Of a DNA stretch of 64,000 bases, positions 1 to 10,635 are shown in pieces; position 1 is the first letter of the stretch, and each line of letters opens with the position of its first letter. The translations under genes were made by a program, and so were the position numbers. The stretch spans positions 1,870,001-1,934,000 of the forward strand of contig NC_084682.1 in the NCBI RefSeq assembly GCF_028389875.1. Reading direction: 5' to 3'. The notes beneath the pieces were generated by a model. It worked only from the letters and a program-made list of their open reading frames with translations. It was not told the origin of the DNA and ran no database searches. This stretch comes from Rhea pennata. Taxonomy: Eukaryota > Chordata > Aves > Rheiformes > Rheidae.

Positions 1-113
1 AGGGAAAAACAGAAGCATAACAAAAGCACAGTTCAGCAAAGTACACATGCTAGACTGCTTTGCTGAACAGCAACAAATTCAAGAGCAAGCTTATATTTAA
101 TCACATGATTAAA

Positions 114-133
114 TTTTTTTTTTTTTTTTTTTT
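114..133. repeat. T homopolymer, 20 bases
   Basis: Uninterrupted T run. Confidence 0.95.
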
Positions 134-419
134 GAATTGGTGCTTGGTGTACCAGAAAAACGCTGGACTTTAATGACATCATATTTCCATATAAATCATT
201 TTTCTTTTTTATTGATACATAGTAAAGATGATCCTGTATTTTAAAGTCTACTGCTACATGGCTTCCAGTCCAAGCTGAAATCTGAGCAAGCTAAGGACAA
301 AAAAGGATATTGTTTTACTTAGCATGGATCTCAACACTCCAGATCTGAATTCATCTAGATGGTCAAGAAATATTCCAGCTAAGTTTAGGGGCGAACGCCC
401 AGGCCCTCTCCTACTGGGA

Positions 420-1050
420 TGAAAGGTCTGAGAAGCCTGTCCTCCCCGCCCGGTGAAGTGAGGGCGCAGGCAAGCTCGCCCCGGCGCTCCTGCTGCCGCG
501 TTATCCCGGGATACACGCCGCTCCCGAGGACGTGCCCGTCCTGCAGGCGCTGCGGAAGGGCGCGGGAGAGCTGCAGGTCCTCGCGCGATCAGCTCACCTC
601 CTCGCAGCAGCAGAGCCGCGGCACGACCAAAACCAGCACCCGAGCTTCAGGCGAGCCGAGAGGAAGCCGAGAGCGCCGCAAAAAAGGTTGAAGCCGAAGA
701 ACGGACTGCAGGAAGGAACTAGAGCCTGGAGAGCAACGGGCTCTGGCAGCTCGGGAGGGCAGACCCGCATCCAGAGACCAGCGGGAAAGACTCCCCGGAG
801 CAGAGAAAGCCTTCAGCGCACGGGACGAGACTCCCAGGGACACCCCGCTCGGAGGAAACCAGGCCAGAGCAGGCAGGCACGCAACACGGTGAAGCGGAAG
901 GCTCGCAGCCCGGCTGGCCAAGGGATTCCGGCCTTTACAGCAACAAATCCAGCTTTCAGGAGGGCAGTACTGCTCTGTGTCAGCGGGTTTCAGTCCCTGC
1001 CCCCCCAGGAGCCAGTAGGTCGCTTCTAAGACGAGTAAAACCCCACATCT
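420..1050. promoter_or_regulatory. GC/CpG-rich patch, possible promoter or exon
   Basis: A block with many CpGs in otherwise AT-rich sequence. On the minus strand TTCCTTCCTGCAG precedes 703 and GCGAGGAG before GTGAGC ends at about 598, so a roughly 105-nt exon-like interval lies at 598-703. The frames are Arg/Leu/Ser-rich and no family is recognised. It could be a CpG-island promoter for a transcript leaving the window to the left. Confidence 0.3.
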
Positions 1051-3159
1051 GTACCTGCTTTGAAACAGTCTACGCAGGTCCCCTTTAAAGGGATCAAACC
1101 CCCCAGAAAATGGGAAGGGCCACATCCAGGAGGAGCTGAGACACCTCCGTTCTGCGAGCTCCGCGCTGCAACTCAACCGCTGGCAGAGCCGGGGAGATAC
1201 TCCCTGGACCGGAGACACCAACAAGCACCCCTGCTCGCAGCTGTCCTCCTCTCTCCAACACGCCTCAGTACTGCCTTCTGAGAGCAAAGAGATTTTAAAT
1301 AGCTTGTTAAACCCTCGCACTCAAGATCTAGGATTCAGTCAGTCACCCCCTCCCGCGTCTCCCTGCCTGCCTCCTCCCACGCCAGCGGTGCTGATTTAGC
1401 CCCACCGCAGGCAAACTTCCAAGGGGCCGAGGCCAGCATCATTCACTTCGAATCGGCAGCTACCAGGCTCCTGTCTGCATGCGAGCTGAGCTAGGGCTGG
1501 CGCCGAGCGCAAACCGGGGTAAAATTCTATCCCCTTTTCACCAGGCAACGGCCGATCGCTACGAGGCTGACAGGCACACGTTCAGAAAGCCACGCTGCAG
1601 GATGCGGGGGATTTGCATTCGCATTCACCAGGGCTCTAAAGGCTGAGCTTCATTCCCAAATAACTTGTGGTTAGCATGGGAGAGAGCGGAACAAGGAAGG
1701 GAGGCTGTGACTAAATTGATGGCAACAGAAAAAAGCAGGATGTACAAATGGCTTGAGAAAAGGCATGATGAGATGTGACTGCGCTGGGTCCTGGGACTGG
1801 AAAGAGTAAAATGGGAAAAGACCACCTGGACGAAGAGAAAGTGCTTCTGATTGCTCAGTAAAAAATGGAGTTAAAGATCATTGGAATGGACAAGGCAATC
1901 TGGCAGCAGCGCAGAGCTTTGATTGCTTCTAACGTGATGGAAGGGAGCAGAAAAAACAAGGGGTTTGGTTAGTTGCATCCACTTTCTAAGGACTTTCTTC
2001 AAGTGTGAGCTCAGTGGGGCAGAGGCTTTGTCTGCTGTTTGCAATACAGCGTTTCCTGTGTCTCTTGAAAGCTAGCACTCCTGGAACAGCCCAGGCAAGG
2101 CATAGGAGGGGAAAAGGTCCTGCAATAAAAAGAGAACTAAGGGGCTGAAAGTGAGTTTGCTTTAGCAGATGATTTTTTATACACTACTTTCTTCCCTTCT
2201 GCCAGTAACAAACCTGTCTGCTGTCTAACAGCTGTTTAAATGAAGTTATTTGTAAACTTCAGAAGGCATTAATCAAAGGTAAGATGTAATTTTGCAGAGT
2301 GAATGTCCTCCAGCTCCCCAGTTACAGAAATCATATCCAGGGACCTTCCAGACAACCCTGTCCACTCTGCCAGCAAAGGCAAAACAGAGCCTCCCTACCG
2401 CCAGACCAGCCACCAACCCAGGGCACCGCGAGCCGGAGGGGAGAAGACACGCAGGCACAAGGCTCTCACCGTGCCATTTCAGGTGTGTGCACAAGTGGCG
2501 ACAGCCCCAACAAGAAGCACGTGCTATAGTTTTGCCAGCTCCTCTGCTAGCCCTCTAAGCACCCGACAGCTCAGAACAAAGTTACTCATACGAGCCAGCC
2601 GAGGACCACGCAGACTAGCCAAGAGGGCAACGCACCTGCGCGTAAAGCTTCCTGACTCTGTTTGGGAGGTAGAAGTGAACAAATCATTACTTTGAAACAC
2701 CCACCCAAGTGTAAGTCAGAGCTTGGGATTTGGGAACTGACCCTTGCTCCATACACTAACGGCTAGTTACTATTCCAGCGCAGCACGCACACATCTCAGA
2801 GCCACTGGCTCATTTAGCACTGGGGCAGAACTTGACCGTTGTTTCTGCTATCTGCCTAGCTCAGATGAAAGAGAAGCTTGCATAGCACGGGCCAGATAGC
2901 CAGCCAGCAGAAAGCTGTGCGTGCCACCAAAACCCTGCCCTCCACACCTATTCATGCAAACAGGAGATCTGACTCCATGAACTTGGGCGAATGGAAGCTA
3001 CAAAACAGAAAGAATATATACCTTGCAGCACAGGAAAGACAGAACGCTTACAGGATTTCACCGTAGAAACCCGTCCCCACATAGATTACTCCTCTCTCAT
3101 CCTGGGCCATGAAGTAACAGCTCCCCGCTCCGACCGAACTCTCCAGCGCCTGTCACTTA

Positions 3160-3195
3160 GAGGGCTATTTTTGCCGGAACGTGTATATAAGCCAC
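3160..3195 (+). promoter_or_regulatory. TATA-box-like promoter motif cluster
   Basis: CTATTTTTG (MEF2-like, 3165-3173), CCGGAA (ETS-like, 3174-3179) and TATATAA (3184-3190) follow a locally GC-richer stretch. No gene downstream is recognised. Confidence 0.25.
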
Positions 3196-4501
3196 ATTTG
3201 GTATGCGTCCCTCACTCGTGCTCCAGTCTGAGAATCGTAACCCCAAGCGAACGCTGCTTTGTATCCTGGGAGTCACCAAGTGTACTCTGGGCTCTGAATT
3301 CACACATCCAAAGATTTTCTAAAGGTTATGCAAAGGTTAACAAACAATTAATATGTTGGATCAGTATGCTAGCTCTGTTTGCCTAATTTCTGAAGTCGAA
3401 AGGCTATCAGACAGCTCAACAGCATGGCTTGAAAGGCTCCAGTTCCCTCAGTGCATTTATACTGATACTTCATTCTTCAACCATATTCCAACACACAGGA
3501 TAATTTTAGTGATGAAGATAAGAAATAATGACGTATCAATTTCTTCTACCTTGGGCATTTTTAGGTTGTGTCATCTCCGAAACTATCCAATTTAAGCATT
3601 TTGCATGATGACCTGTTAGGCTGTGTAACAGTGACAGACAGATGGTCATTTTTGTATCCATACAATACTTTTTACATTGTTAGATAGGGTGATACCCCAG
3701 AGACCAGCTTAGTTTAAATTCATGGATTGACCTAGCCTTCTCTAACTAACCTGTCTAAAAATCCTCCAGACTCTCTAGTTTCAACATTCTCTCTGGAAGT
3801 TGAGCTCCAGGAAGATGAAGTCTTGAGTTTGCCTTCAGTTATTGAACAAATCAAATGTAGAAGCAAAATCAGGAGCTTGAATTCAGTCTCTTATTGGCAT
3901 TAGGGTAAATATTTTGTCCACTAAAAGCAGGGACTGCCAGTTTCAAAAGAAGCATAGTATATATTTTTTTCAAATGTCCCTTCTCATGTTATTAAGTCTC
4001 AGATTACTAAACAATCAAATTATGAGGATTTTTCCCAACATTGTAAGCCCACTGTTTGCTATTCCCTTTCACTCATGAGCTTCATGATTGTTCTTTCTAG
4101 ACAATTTCACTTTCAGACTTCTCCTGCATGAGCAGTTTTTCAGCTCCCAGCACTTAAATCCATCAAATTTATTCTCACTGAAACTAAACACGTTTCATGA
4201 ATTCTTTCATTTAAGCTACAATTTCAAAATCCTAAATACCAAGTTTAATAGTACTAACAGTGCTCCTATCACTGCTTCAAAATTAAAAGGGTCAGGAAAA
4301 AAAAACATTCTGAAGTGTTTTCACTTTGGTGTTTATGTATTGAAGGATATTTTAAAGACAGAGAACAACCTTGGGTCCAGCTGAATTTCGTGAGGATTTT
4401 ATAATTTACGTAAGAAAGAACAAATGGGTATTAGAATGGAAATTCTTTCCAGAAATGAAAGGAAGCAGAGTTTGATATGACATTAAGATCATGTAACTTA
4501 C

Positions 4502-4570
4502 TTTTCAAGTCATCCCAGATGTCCCAAGGAGTATGGTGTGCTGCCTGACTTGGCCACAATTTTTGAAATC
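4502..4570 (-). other. Candidate exon, unrecognised minus-strand transcript
   Basis: Flanked by TTTACTTATTGCAG and GTAAGTTACAT, both strong. One frame is open (phase 1 in, phase 1 out) and reads FQKLWPSQAAHHTPWDIWDD; the other two frames contain stops. The phase fits the exon-like interval at 5.43-5.56 kb. No family recognised; chance is possible. Confidence 0.3.
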
Positions 4571-5429
4571 CTGCAATAAGTAAATAGAGAATTGTTAGCA
4601 GCAGGAAATAAGAGATCAAGAAACCATTGCTTATACAAAGAAATTGCAAAAGCATATGTATCTTTTTAAAGCTGCCATATGGATGGGCCCTACTGTAAAG
4701 CCACACATGAAGTACACATGAGAAGTAGCCATAGCACTAAAGAGACATTTCCAAAGACAGGGCAAAAATGCCATTACAACCACAACGGCCATGGAAACGA
4801 CATGGGGAAGGATACCACAAATATCCTTGGAAAGGCAGTCTGGATCTCAGCCTGGACTAACTTTTCTTCCCTCCCAGGAAACGATATGGGAGAGAGCCTG
4901 GATTTCCTCCTTCCAGTGGGTTTTATAGTCTGTGAAAGCCATGTGAATAGAGTGTGGGATTGTGAGACAGCAACAAAAAGGAGAGGCTTAATATGAAAGT
5001 TTGCAAACATCTGACAATCAGCACAGCATAAAATTAAAACCCATCTAGATGGCAGCAGATGGCCCATAGGAATATATCAAAGCTTGTCCAACTTGATTAG
5101 CACTCAGTTGATGGGATTTATACATGTGACAAAAGCACCTATTTCTTCAGTATTGCAGCTGGTTGATAAAGCTAAATATTGAGTAGGTTTGGTTTCCTTT
5201 TAAAACTGCTTGCTAGCATTTGAAAATCAGTGGGTACTAATACATACTGAAGGTCTGACCCACTGTCCGTGCTTTGACCACCCTTGCGAGATTCCACGAT
5301 CGTTATTATTCATATGTATTTGACCATGTCCAGGGAGCTAGGTACTGTACAAATAAATGGTCTCTGCTGGAAAGAGCTCACAGTGGACAAGCCATTCAAA
5401 GGGCTAAGGAAAAGGTATGAAACACATAC

Positions 5430-5560
5430 CTGGAGGGAACAGGGTGATGCTCTGCAGACACTGTGCTAGCACAGTGACAGCAGCGAGGCTTTGCTCATCC
5501 GCACCTTGGGGTAGCGAGAGGAGATGAATTGAGAGGAGAAACTAGAAGGGAAGATGAGCT
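5430..5560 (-). other. Candidate exon, unrecognised minus-strand transcript (approximate ends)
   Basis: The minus strand has CATCTTCCCTTCTAG before it and CCTCCAG/GTATGT after it. The phase-0 frame is open to the donor and includes GADEQSLAAVTVLAQCLQ; another frame ends in a stop inside. The exit phase matches the next interval at 4502-4570. No family recognised. Confidence 0.3.
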
Positions 5561-5984
5561 GGCACTTGAGAATGCTGAGCCCAGAGGGCCAGTTTAGTAC
5601 ATGCGAGGCTATTCCAAAGTCCTGGCCAGACGTGGAGCGTGTTTCCCCAACCCTGGACTGGCAGCGGCTTTTCTGGATGACAGCTAGCCCATAACCACAA
5701 GGGTGCTGTGTCACCATCCCAGGGTGAGATAACCTTCAGAGCTGGCCTCAAGACTGCAACCGATACAGAAAAGCCATCAGGATCTACTCGGGAGGGACCC
5801 AAGCAGAGAGGGCAGGACAACTCAGCAGCAGGCAGCAAGTCCCTTCCTGCTGCCACGGCCCGCAGGCAGGCGAAGGCAGGGACAGGCACAGCCTTGCTCC
5901 TGCTGGCAGCTGCGCTCCTGCCAGTGCTGCGAAAAGATGCCTTGGGGAGAGCAGTCCCAATCTTGGGAAAGACACAGCTCACCT

Positions 5985-6026
5985 CAGTAACGGTGATCGT
6001 TTCTGCACTCCGAGACAATCTTGACT
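5985..6026 (-). other. Candidate 42-nt microexon on the minus strand
   Basis: A long pyrimidine tract (TTTTTGTTGTTTTTTTTTCC) and CATCTCAG precede it, and ACTGAG/GTGAGC ends it. Frame 0 reads SRLSRSAETITVTE. Exact multiple of three. No family recognised, and coordinates may be off by one or two bases. Confidence 0.3.
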
Positions 6027-6769
6027 GAGATGGAAAAAAAAACAACAAAAAGAGCAGCATAAAGCGGAAAACTTTGTCTCTTCCTACTAATTATAATCCT
6101 ATTTTGTACAGAGAACCTGTCATTCAGTTTCCTTTAATGGTTAGTTTCTATTTCAACTCTTCCTCCACCCTATTATCTTCTATAATATTCAGTCCAGCTG
6201 GGTGATGGATTGATAAAGGACCATCCTGCCAGGAGCTGGCTTGCTCAGAATGGCTGTCATGTGCACCTAACTTCTATATCTTCTTAAATATTTCAGTTGT
6301 TTGAGATCTTTATTTCACATTTCGATTTCCTGTAGTACAGTAAATTTATCTTAGTCAGTCAAGTTCTCTTCCAGCTCTTCCTTCCCCTTATCTTTTCTTC
6401 CTCTGTACAACTGAAAACACCTACATTATCTTTGCTGCCGATAAACCCAACTGGTGGTAATCCACAGATCATTTTGATAGGATGGCATCCAAGTCAAAAG
6501 GAGAACTTTGAAGTACTGCGTTTGTCATCAGCTCAAAGTTCGTTGTTTAAACCCAGCATCTACTTCTTTCAAGGTGAAATGTATTTCACACTCTAGCAAA
6601 GTAGAAACGGTCTTGGGTGCCTGCTGACTTAAGGTGGCACTTCCACGGTCCACAGTAAATTGGTAGGGATTGGTTTCTTTCTTTCAGCCCCTCCGTCTAC
6701 CCAGGTCTAGCATTACTATTTTAGTTAAGAGAGTAAAATGCATTAGTGATATATCCTCTGAACATTCCT

Positions 6770-6900
6770 CCAAGAGGGGAAGCTGACCAAAACCCAAGAG
6801 ACTAAGCAACTCGTCCGAAGTCGTACAGGAAGCCTATGCTGCAGCCAATAACTGAACTCAGATCATCTGATCCTAGTGCAGCGCTCGCACCAGAAAATAT
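6770..6900 (+). mobile_element. Fossil MIR-like SINE fragment
   Basis: Shows the MIR order of AGACTAAGCAACT, a CCxAAGTCxTACAG core, GAACTCAGATCATCTGATCC and GTGCAGCGCTC. Highly diverged; recognised by eye. Confidence 0.4.
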
Positions 6901-7859
6901 CCCTCCGCTCCAAGTAGCAAAAGCAGTCCTGCAATACCCTGGATTTCTGTTGACTTCCCACTAATTCCACCACTAATATCAGAGCTAAACAGACTCCTTA
7001 GGCCAAATCTTGACAACCACTATTTCCCACATCAGATAAAAGCTTTATGTTTTGAGTTTCCCCTGGGTATGACTCACCACAGAGAAAATTCTCATTAAAG
7101 CAGTGTATCCCACCAATATTCCTGCACTTTGAACACAAATCTTACCATAGGCACACTGACGATCCTGAACTCCAGCCCAGGTTTCATTTTTTTTCTATAA
7201 TTACCCACTACTGAATCACTCTCAGCTTTCCTACAGCTCCCCTCTTCCGCAGAGGGATGTAGACCCAGCGAGCTTGGGCAGACAGCCACAGCCAAGGGAA
7301 ACAGGAGCACGGCCGTTCCTGAAAGCGCGGGCTCGCATCAGGGGCCCGCTGCCCAGCCCTAGCAGATCCCTCATACTCCTGCTCTTTGAGACCTCTTTCT
7401 GCTTTGCCCCATACTCTTCCTTGGTCAGAGTCCTACGACCCACACGGGGCCTCTAGCCCTCCCCATAGGCTGCACTTCCACCAGCACAAGGTGGAAAGAA
7501 CACCTTGACGTAAGATCATTCCTCATTCTGCCTTGGATGACGGTCTGAGAGATGACTGACTAACACCATCTCCTCCCGGGAGCCCGTGGTCCGCACTCTG
7601 CCCTCGAACGCTGCTCGGAAGCGCTCAGCGCAGCAGCAGTGGAGTGCTCTGGATCGCTTGTTCCACGCGTGCAGCTGGCTGGTCTCTGCCCGCGCAGACT
7701 CCTAACACGGAGCAGCTGGTAGGGGCTGTGCTCTGACAGCCGAGGCTGCTGATGAGGACAGGAGTGAGAGAAACACCCCCATGGCCAGCTTTTGCCCTTG
7801 ATGGGCTGAGGACCCCAAAGCATTCTTCCATTAGGTTCTCTCAATTACACTCATTCTGC

Positions 7860-7975
7860 ACACACCTGCAGTCCCATACCTCTCCCAGTGACACTGCTTT
7901 ATTGACCATCTGAGTGATTTGCACCCAGTTCGAGAAACTGAAGAATCTGACCTGCACCTCTTTGGGCTAAGCTTG
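7860..7975 (-). other. Weak candidate exon on the minus strand
   Basis: Bounded by GAGGTGCAG and GAGAG/GTATGG, with an open frame containing FSNWVQITQMVNKAVSLGE. The acceptor is only moderate. Listed because its phase would fit the neighbouring candidates. Confidence 0.15.
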
Positions 7976-8012
7976 AACTTCACCCACAGGCTCTGACAGT
8001 TTAAACTGAATT

Positions 8013-8033
8013 AAAAAAAAAAAAAAAAAAAAA
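8013..8033. repeat. A homopolymer, 21 bases
   Basis: Uninterrupted A run. No clear retroposon body was recognised in front of it. Confidence 0.95.
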
Positions 8034-8579
8034 GCTCACAGCAGATGACAAACAGAAGTTACTGCATGCAAGCAGGCAGCCAATGCAATCACCAGGAAAC
8101 ATGAACAGCATGCCTTTACACTCTCATAAATCTGGTCCTAGGTACTTTTGGATCTAGGACAGGGCCTAGGTTGGAGGGAGGGTTATTGATGTCATCCAGA
8201 TTTTTGGAAAAAAATCTGATAGATGCAAGCCAGATCAAACCTGTGTGCAATTTTAGTCCTTCAAAAGCCAAAGTAGGCTTTGCCACCTTTACTTCTATGA
8301 GCAGTTGCCTTTTCTTTGCTATCAGTTCTGCTCCTGGATGCAACAGGAAGCAAGAAGAAACTTAAAAGATTGTTCGCACTGTACTCAAAGGATGATAGTG
8401 AAAAACTGCATTTAGTCCTGCCTGCTCTTTCCCTTATTTCTGAAGGCTATGGCTATATCTGCTCTGTTACTATCATAATTCCAGCATCTAACACTACTGA
8501 GCATTACTGCTATTATTTTAATAAATCTTTTCTGTCTTCCTGGGAGGAGAGAAGCAGAGGCTAAATTGCTATTATCTAC

Positions 8580-8700
8580 TGAAGATCAGAGAAAATAAGT
8601 GACTTACCTAATCTCACAAAAGACCTTGATAGCAGAGGTGGAAGCTGCACTGAACACAGATCTCCTCTCTCACTCCAGTGTCCCAAACCCTTCACGGGAA
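8580..8700 (+). mobile_element. Fossil MIR-like SINE fragment
   Basis: Contains GATCAGAGAAAATAAGTGAC, TTACCTAATCTCAC and GCAGAGGTGGAAGCTGCACT in the MIR order (CAGAGAGGTTAAGTGAC, CAAGGTCACAC, GGCAGAGCTGG). Confidence 0.45.
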
Positions 8701-9270
8701 GGGCAGAGATCAAGGGGTTGCCTGCCTTCACAACACGTGCAAGCTCAGGCAGCCTTGCTGGAAAAGTTTTGGTCTATTCTGCTCTGGTTTCTTAGCCTCT
8801 GCTATTGTATGAGAGGAAAAAATAATTTGAAAGGAGCTTAAAAAATAATGAGATGTGCTCTCATGTTTACCTCTCTCCAAAAGTCCACCCGGATTTTAAA
8901 GGGAGCCACACTCACTCAACAGGGAGGCCAGCGCCGGGGAGCTGAGGTTCTGCTCGTTTCCTCTTTCACTGGGTGCAGTTCACACATCTCAGCCCTGCAG
9001 TGGGAGCTGCCTGGGGGGTTTCCTGCAAATTTCACTGCACTGATCTGGGAGGAAGCCAAAGACTTTCCCCCATTCTTAAGCACTTCATTTTCTTTCCCTA
9101 CTAAATGAGATGCCTAAGGCTAAACTTGAATTTGCACTGAGGTTGGAGAAGGGGACTGCCCTGGGGAGTAAGGGGGGTTAAATACAGCTCTTTGGATAGG
9201 GCTCAGGACAGACAACAGGCGTGCACAGCAGGGACGGAGGGAGGCATCGTGCCGCCGTGCAGCTCTGAGA

Positions 9271-9435
9271 GCTTAATGATTCCAAACACAAATGGTTAAT
9301 TTTCATCAGCAGCCTCTGATCTTGCACTGGCAAATTACTGCACAGGCCAAACAGTGTGGGTTAATTGTATAGCACTTATGTGTCTGTGCCTACAAATCAA
9401 GACGTCAGAGGCTATAAAAATGCATAAGCAATTTT
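9271..9435. promoter_or_regulatory. AT-rich conserved-looking element with CRE and TATA motifs
   Basis: Contains two GTTAAT words (HNF1-like half sites), GACGTCAG at 9401-9408 (CRE-like) and CTATAAAAAT at 9412-9421. The compact arrangement resembles a small promoter or enhancer on the plus strand. There is no downstream gene I can recognise. Confidence 0.3.
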
Positions 9436-10582
9436 TCTCAGGCACAATCATCAGAGACCTAGGGAGAGAGGAGAAGGGAAGAGATGATTAGATGGATAGT
9501 TTCAGAGAGACTAAACTGTCTGTTTGTCAGTTCTTCTATCAGAAGACCATACCAGCAAGAGGCTGGAACAGAGCAACCCTGCTCCCTCCTCGTCCTTCCA
9601 AAGGCAGGGAAGAGCCAGCACAGCGACAACTGACACAGCAGCATTTCCCGAAGCTTTGAAGTGAGCACAAAGGGGACATCAAAAACTAGTGCAGGGTAAC
9701 TTGACTAACGGTGCTATTGCTAGTGACCTCTAAGCAAGAGAGGGGGGCAGGAACGGAGCACAAGGACAGCTCATCCCTGGGGCTGCAATCCAAGAGACCC
9801 TTGGATCTTCTCCGCCCCGTGTGCAGTCTGAGGCCATGCTACATCCTTCTCCCCACCTGCTGTCTCTGCAGTCTCACCACCGGCCTTTGCTCGAGAACAC
9901 CTTATGATGCCTCTTTTGCTGAATGCCAGTATAACCTACCTTGATGGCCATGAATGGGCTGTGCTGGGTCTTGTCACTGGGCCAGGGATAGACTGAGATC
10001 CTCTGTGGCTACCAAAGAAGTAGCCACACACACGTGCTCCTGTCTGACTCAGCACCTCTGCTTGGCAGAGAAGTCAAGCATTAATCCAGACTTCTTGTCC
10101 TCGTTTCTCCTCTCAGTTATTCCTAGAGCAAATACTGTCTCAATTTTTAAAAAGAGCATCATGAATTGCAAAATCATCTCCTGGTTTCACTGCCTATTTG
10201 CATTACTGGAAACACCACCAAAGCTTTTCTTGGGCTTCAAGAGGTTTGGATTAGGCCCTGGGGTGGGTTCCTGGGAGACTTCAATCAGCCACAGGTTGCA
10301 GAAACGAGAGACATAGCTGATGAGGACAACACAGCAGCTGTATGCACAAGCCAGACCAAGCAGGTACCATTTTGGCATGCTTAGGGCACTGTAAATACAG
10401 AAAGGGCTTTAAACACTGGAAAGCATTGAAAGAGCAACACCAAAGCAACAAGGCTACCTGCATTGGGGAAAGGGTTAAGGCAGCTTCTCCCCTCCTTGCA
10501 GGCTGGCAGCTCTGCTGTTACGCCGTGCGGTATCTCTGCCAACACAAAGTACCCACGTGAAACGGACAGCTGTGCAGAAGCC

Positions 10583-10635
10583 TTCACGTCACACATGACA
10601 TTTGGGAATATATAAAAATCCCAGGACACGTGGCT
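10583..10635 (+). promoter_or_regulatory. CRE, TATA and E-box cluster
   Basis: CACGTCA at 10585-10591, TATATAAA at 10609-10616 and CACGTG at 10627-10632 are packed in 50 bp. No supported gene lies downstream. Confidence 0.25.

Noticed and set aside
589-1320. 243-codon minus-strand frame at the left GC-rich patch
   Set aside because: Low-complexity Ser/Leu/Arg/Cys composition with no domain. Only the splice-flanked part at 598-703 is kept as a weak exon candidate.
2206-2279. Plus-strand interval with a strong acceptor and a strong donor
   Set aside because: All three frames contain stops, so it is not a coding exon. It is a useful reminder that good splice-site pairs arise by chance.
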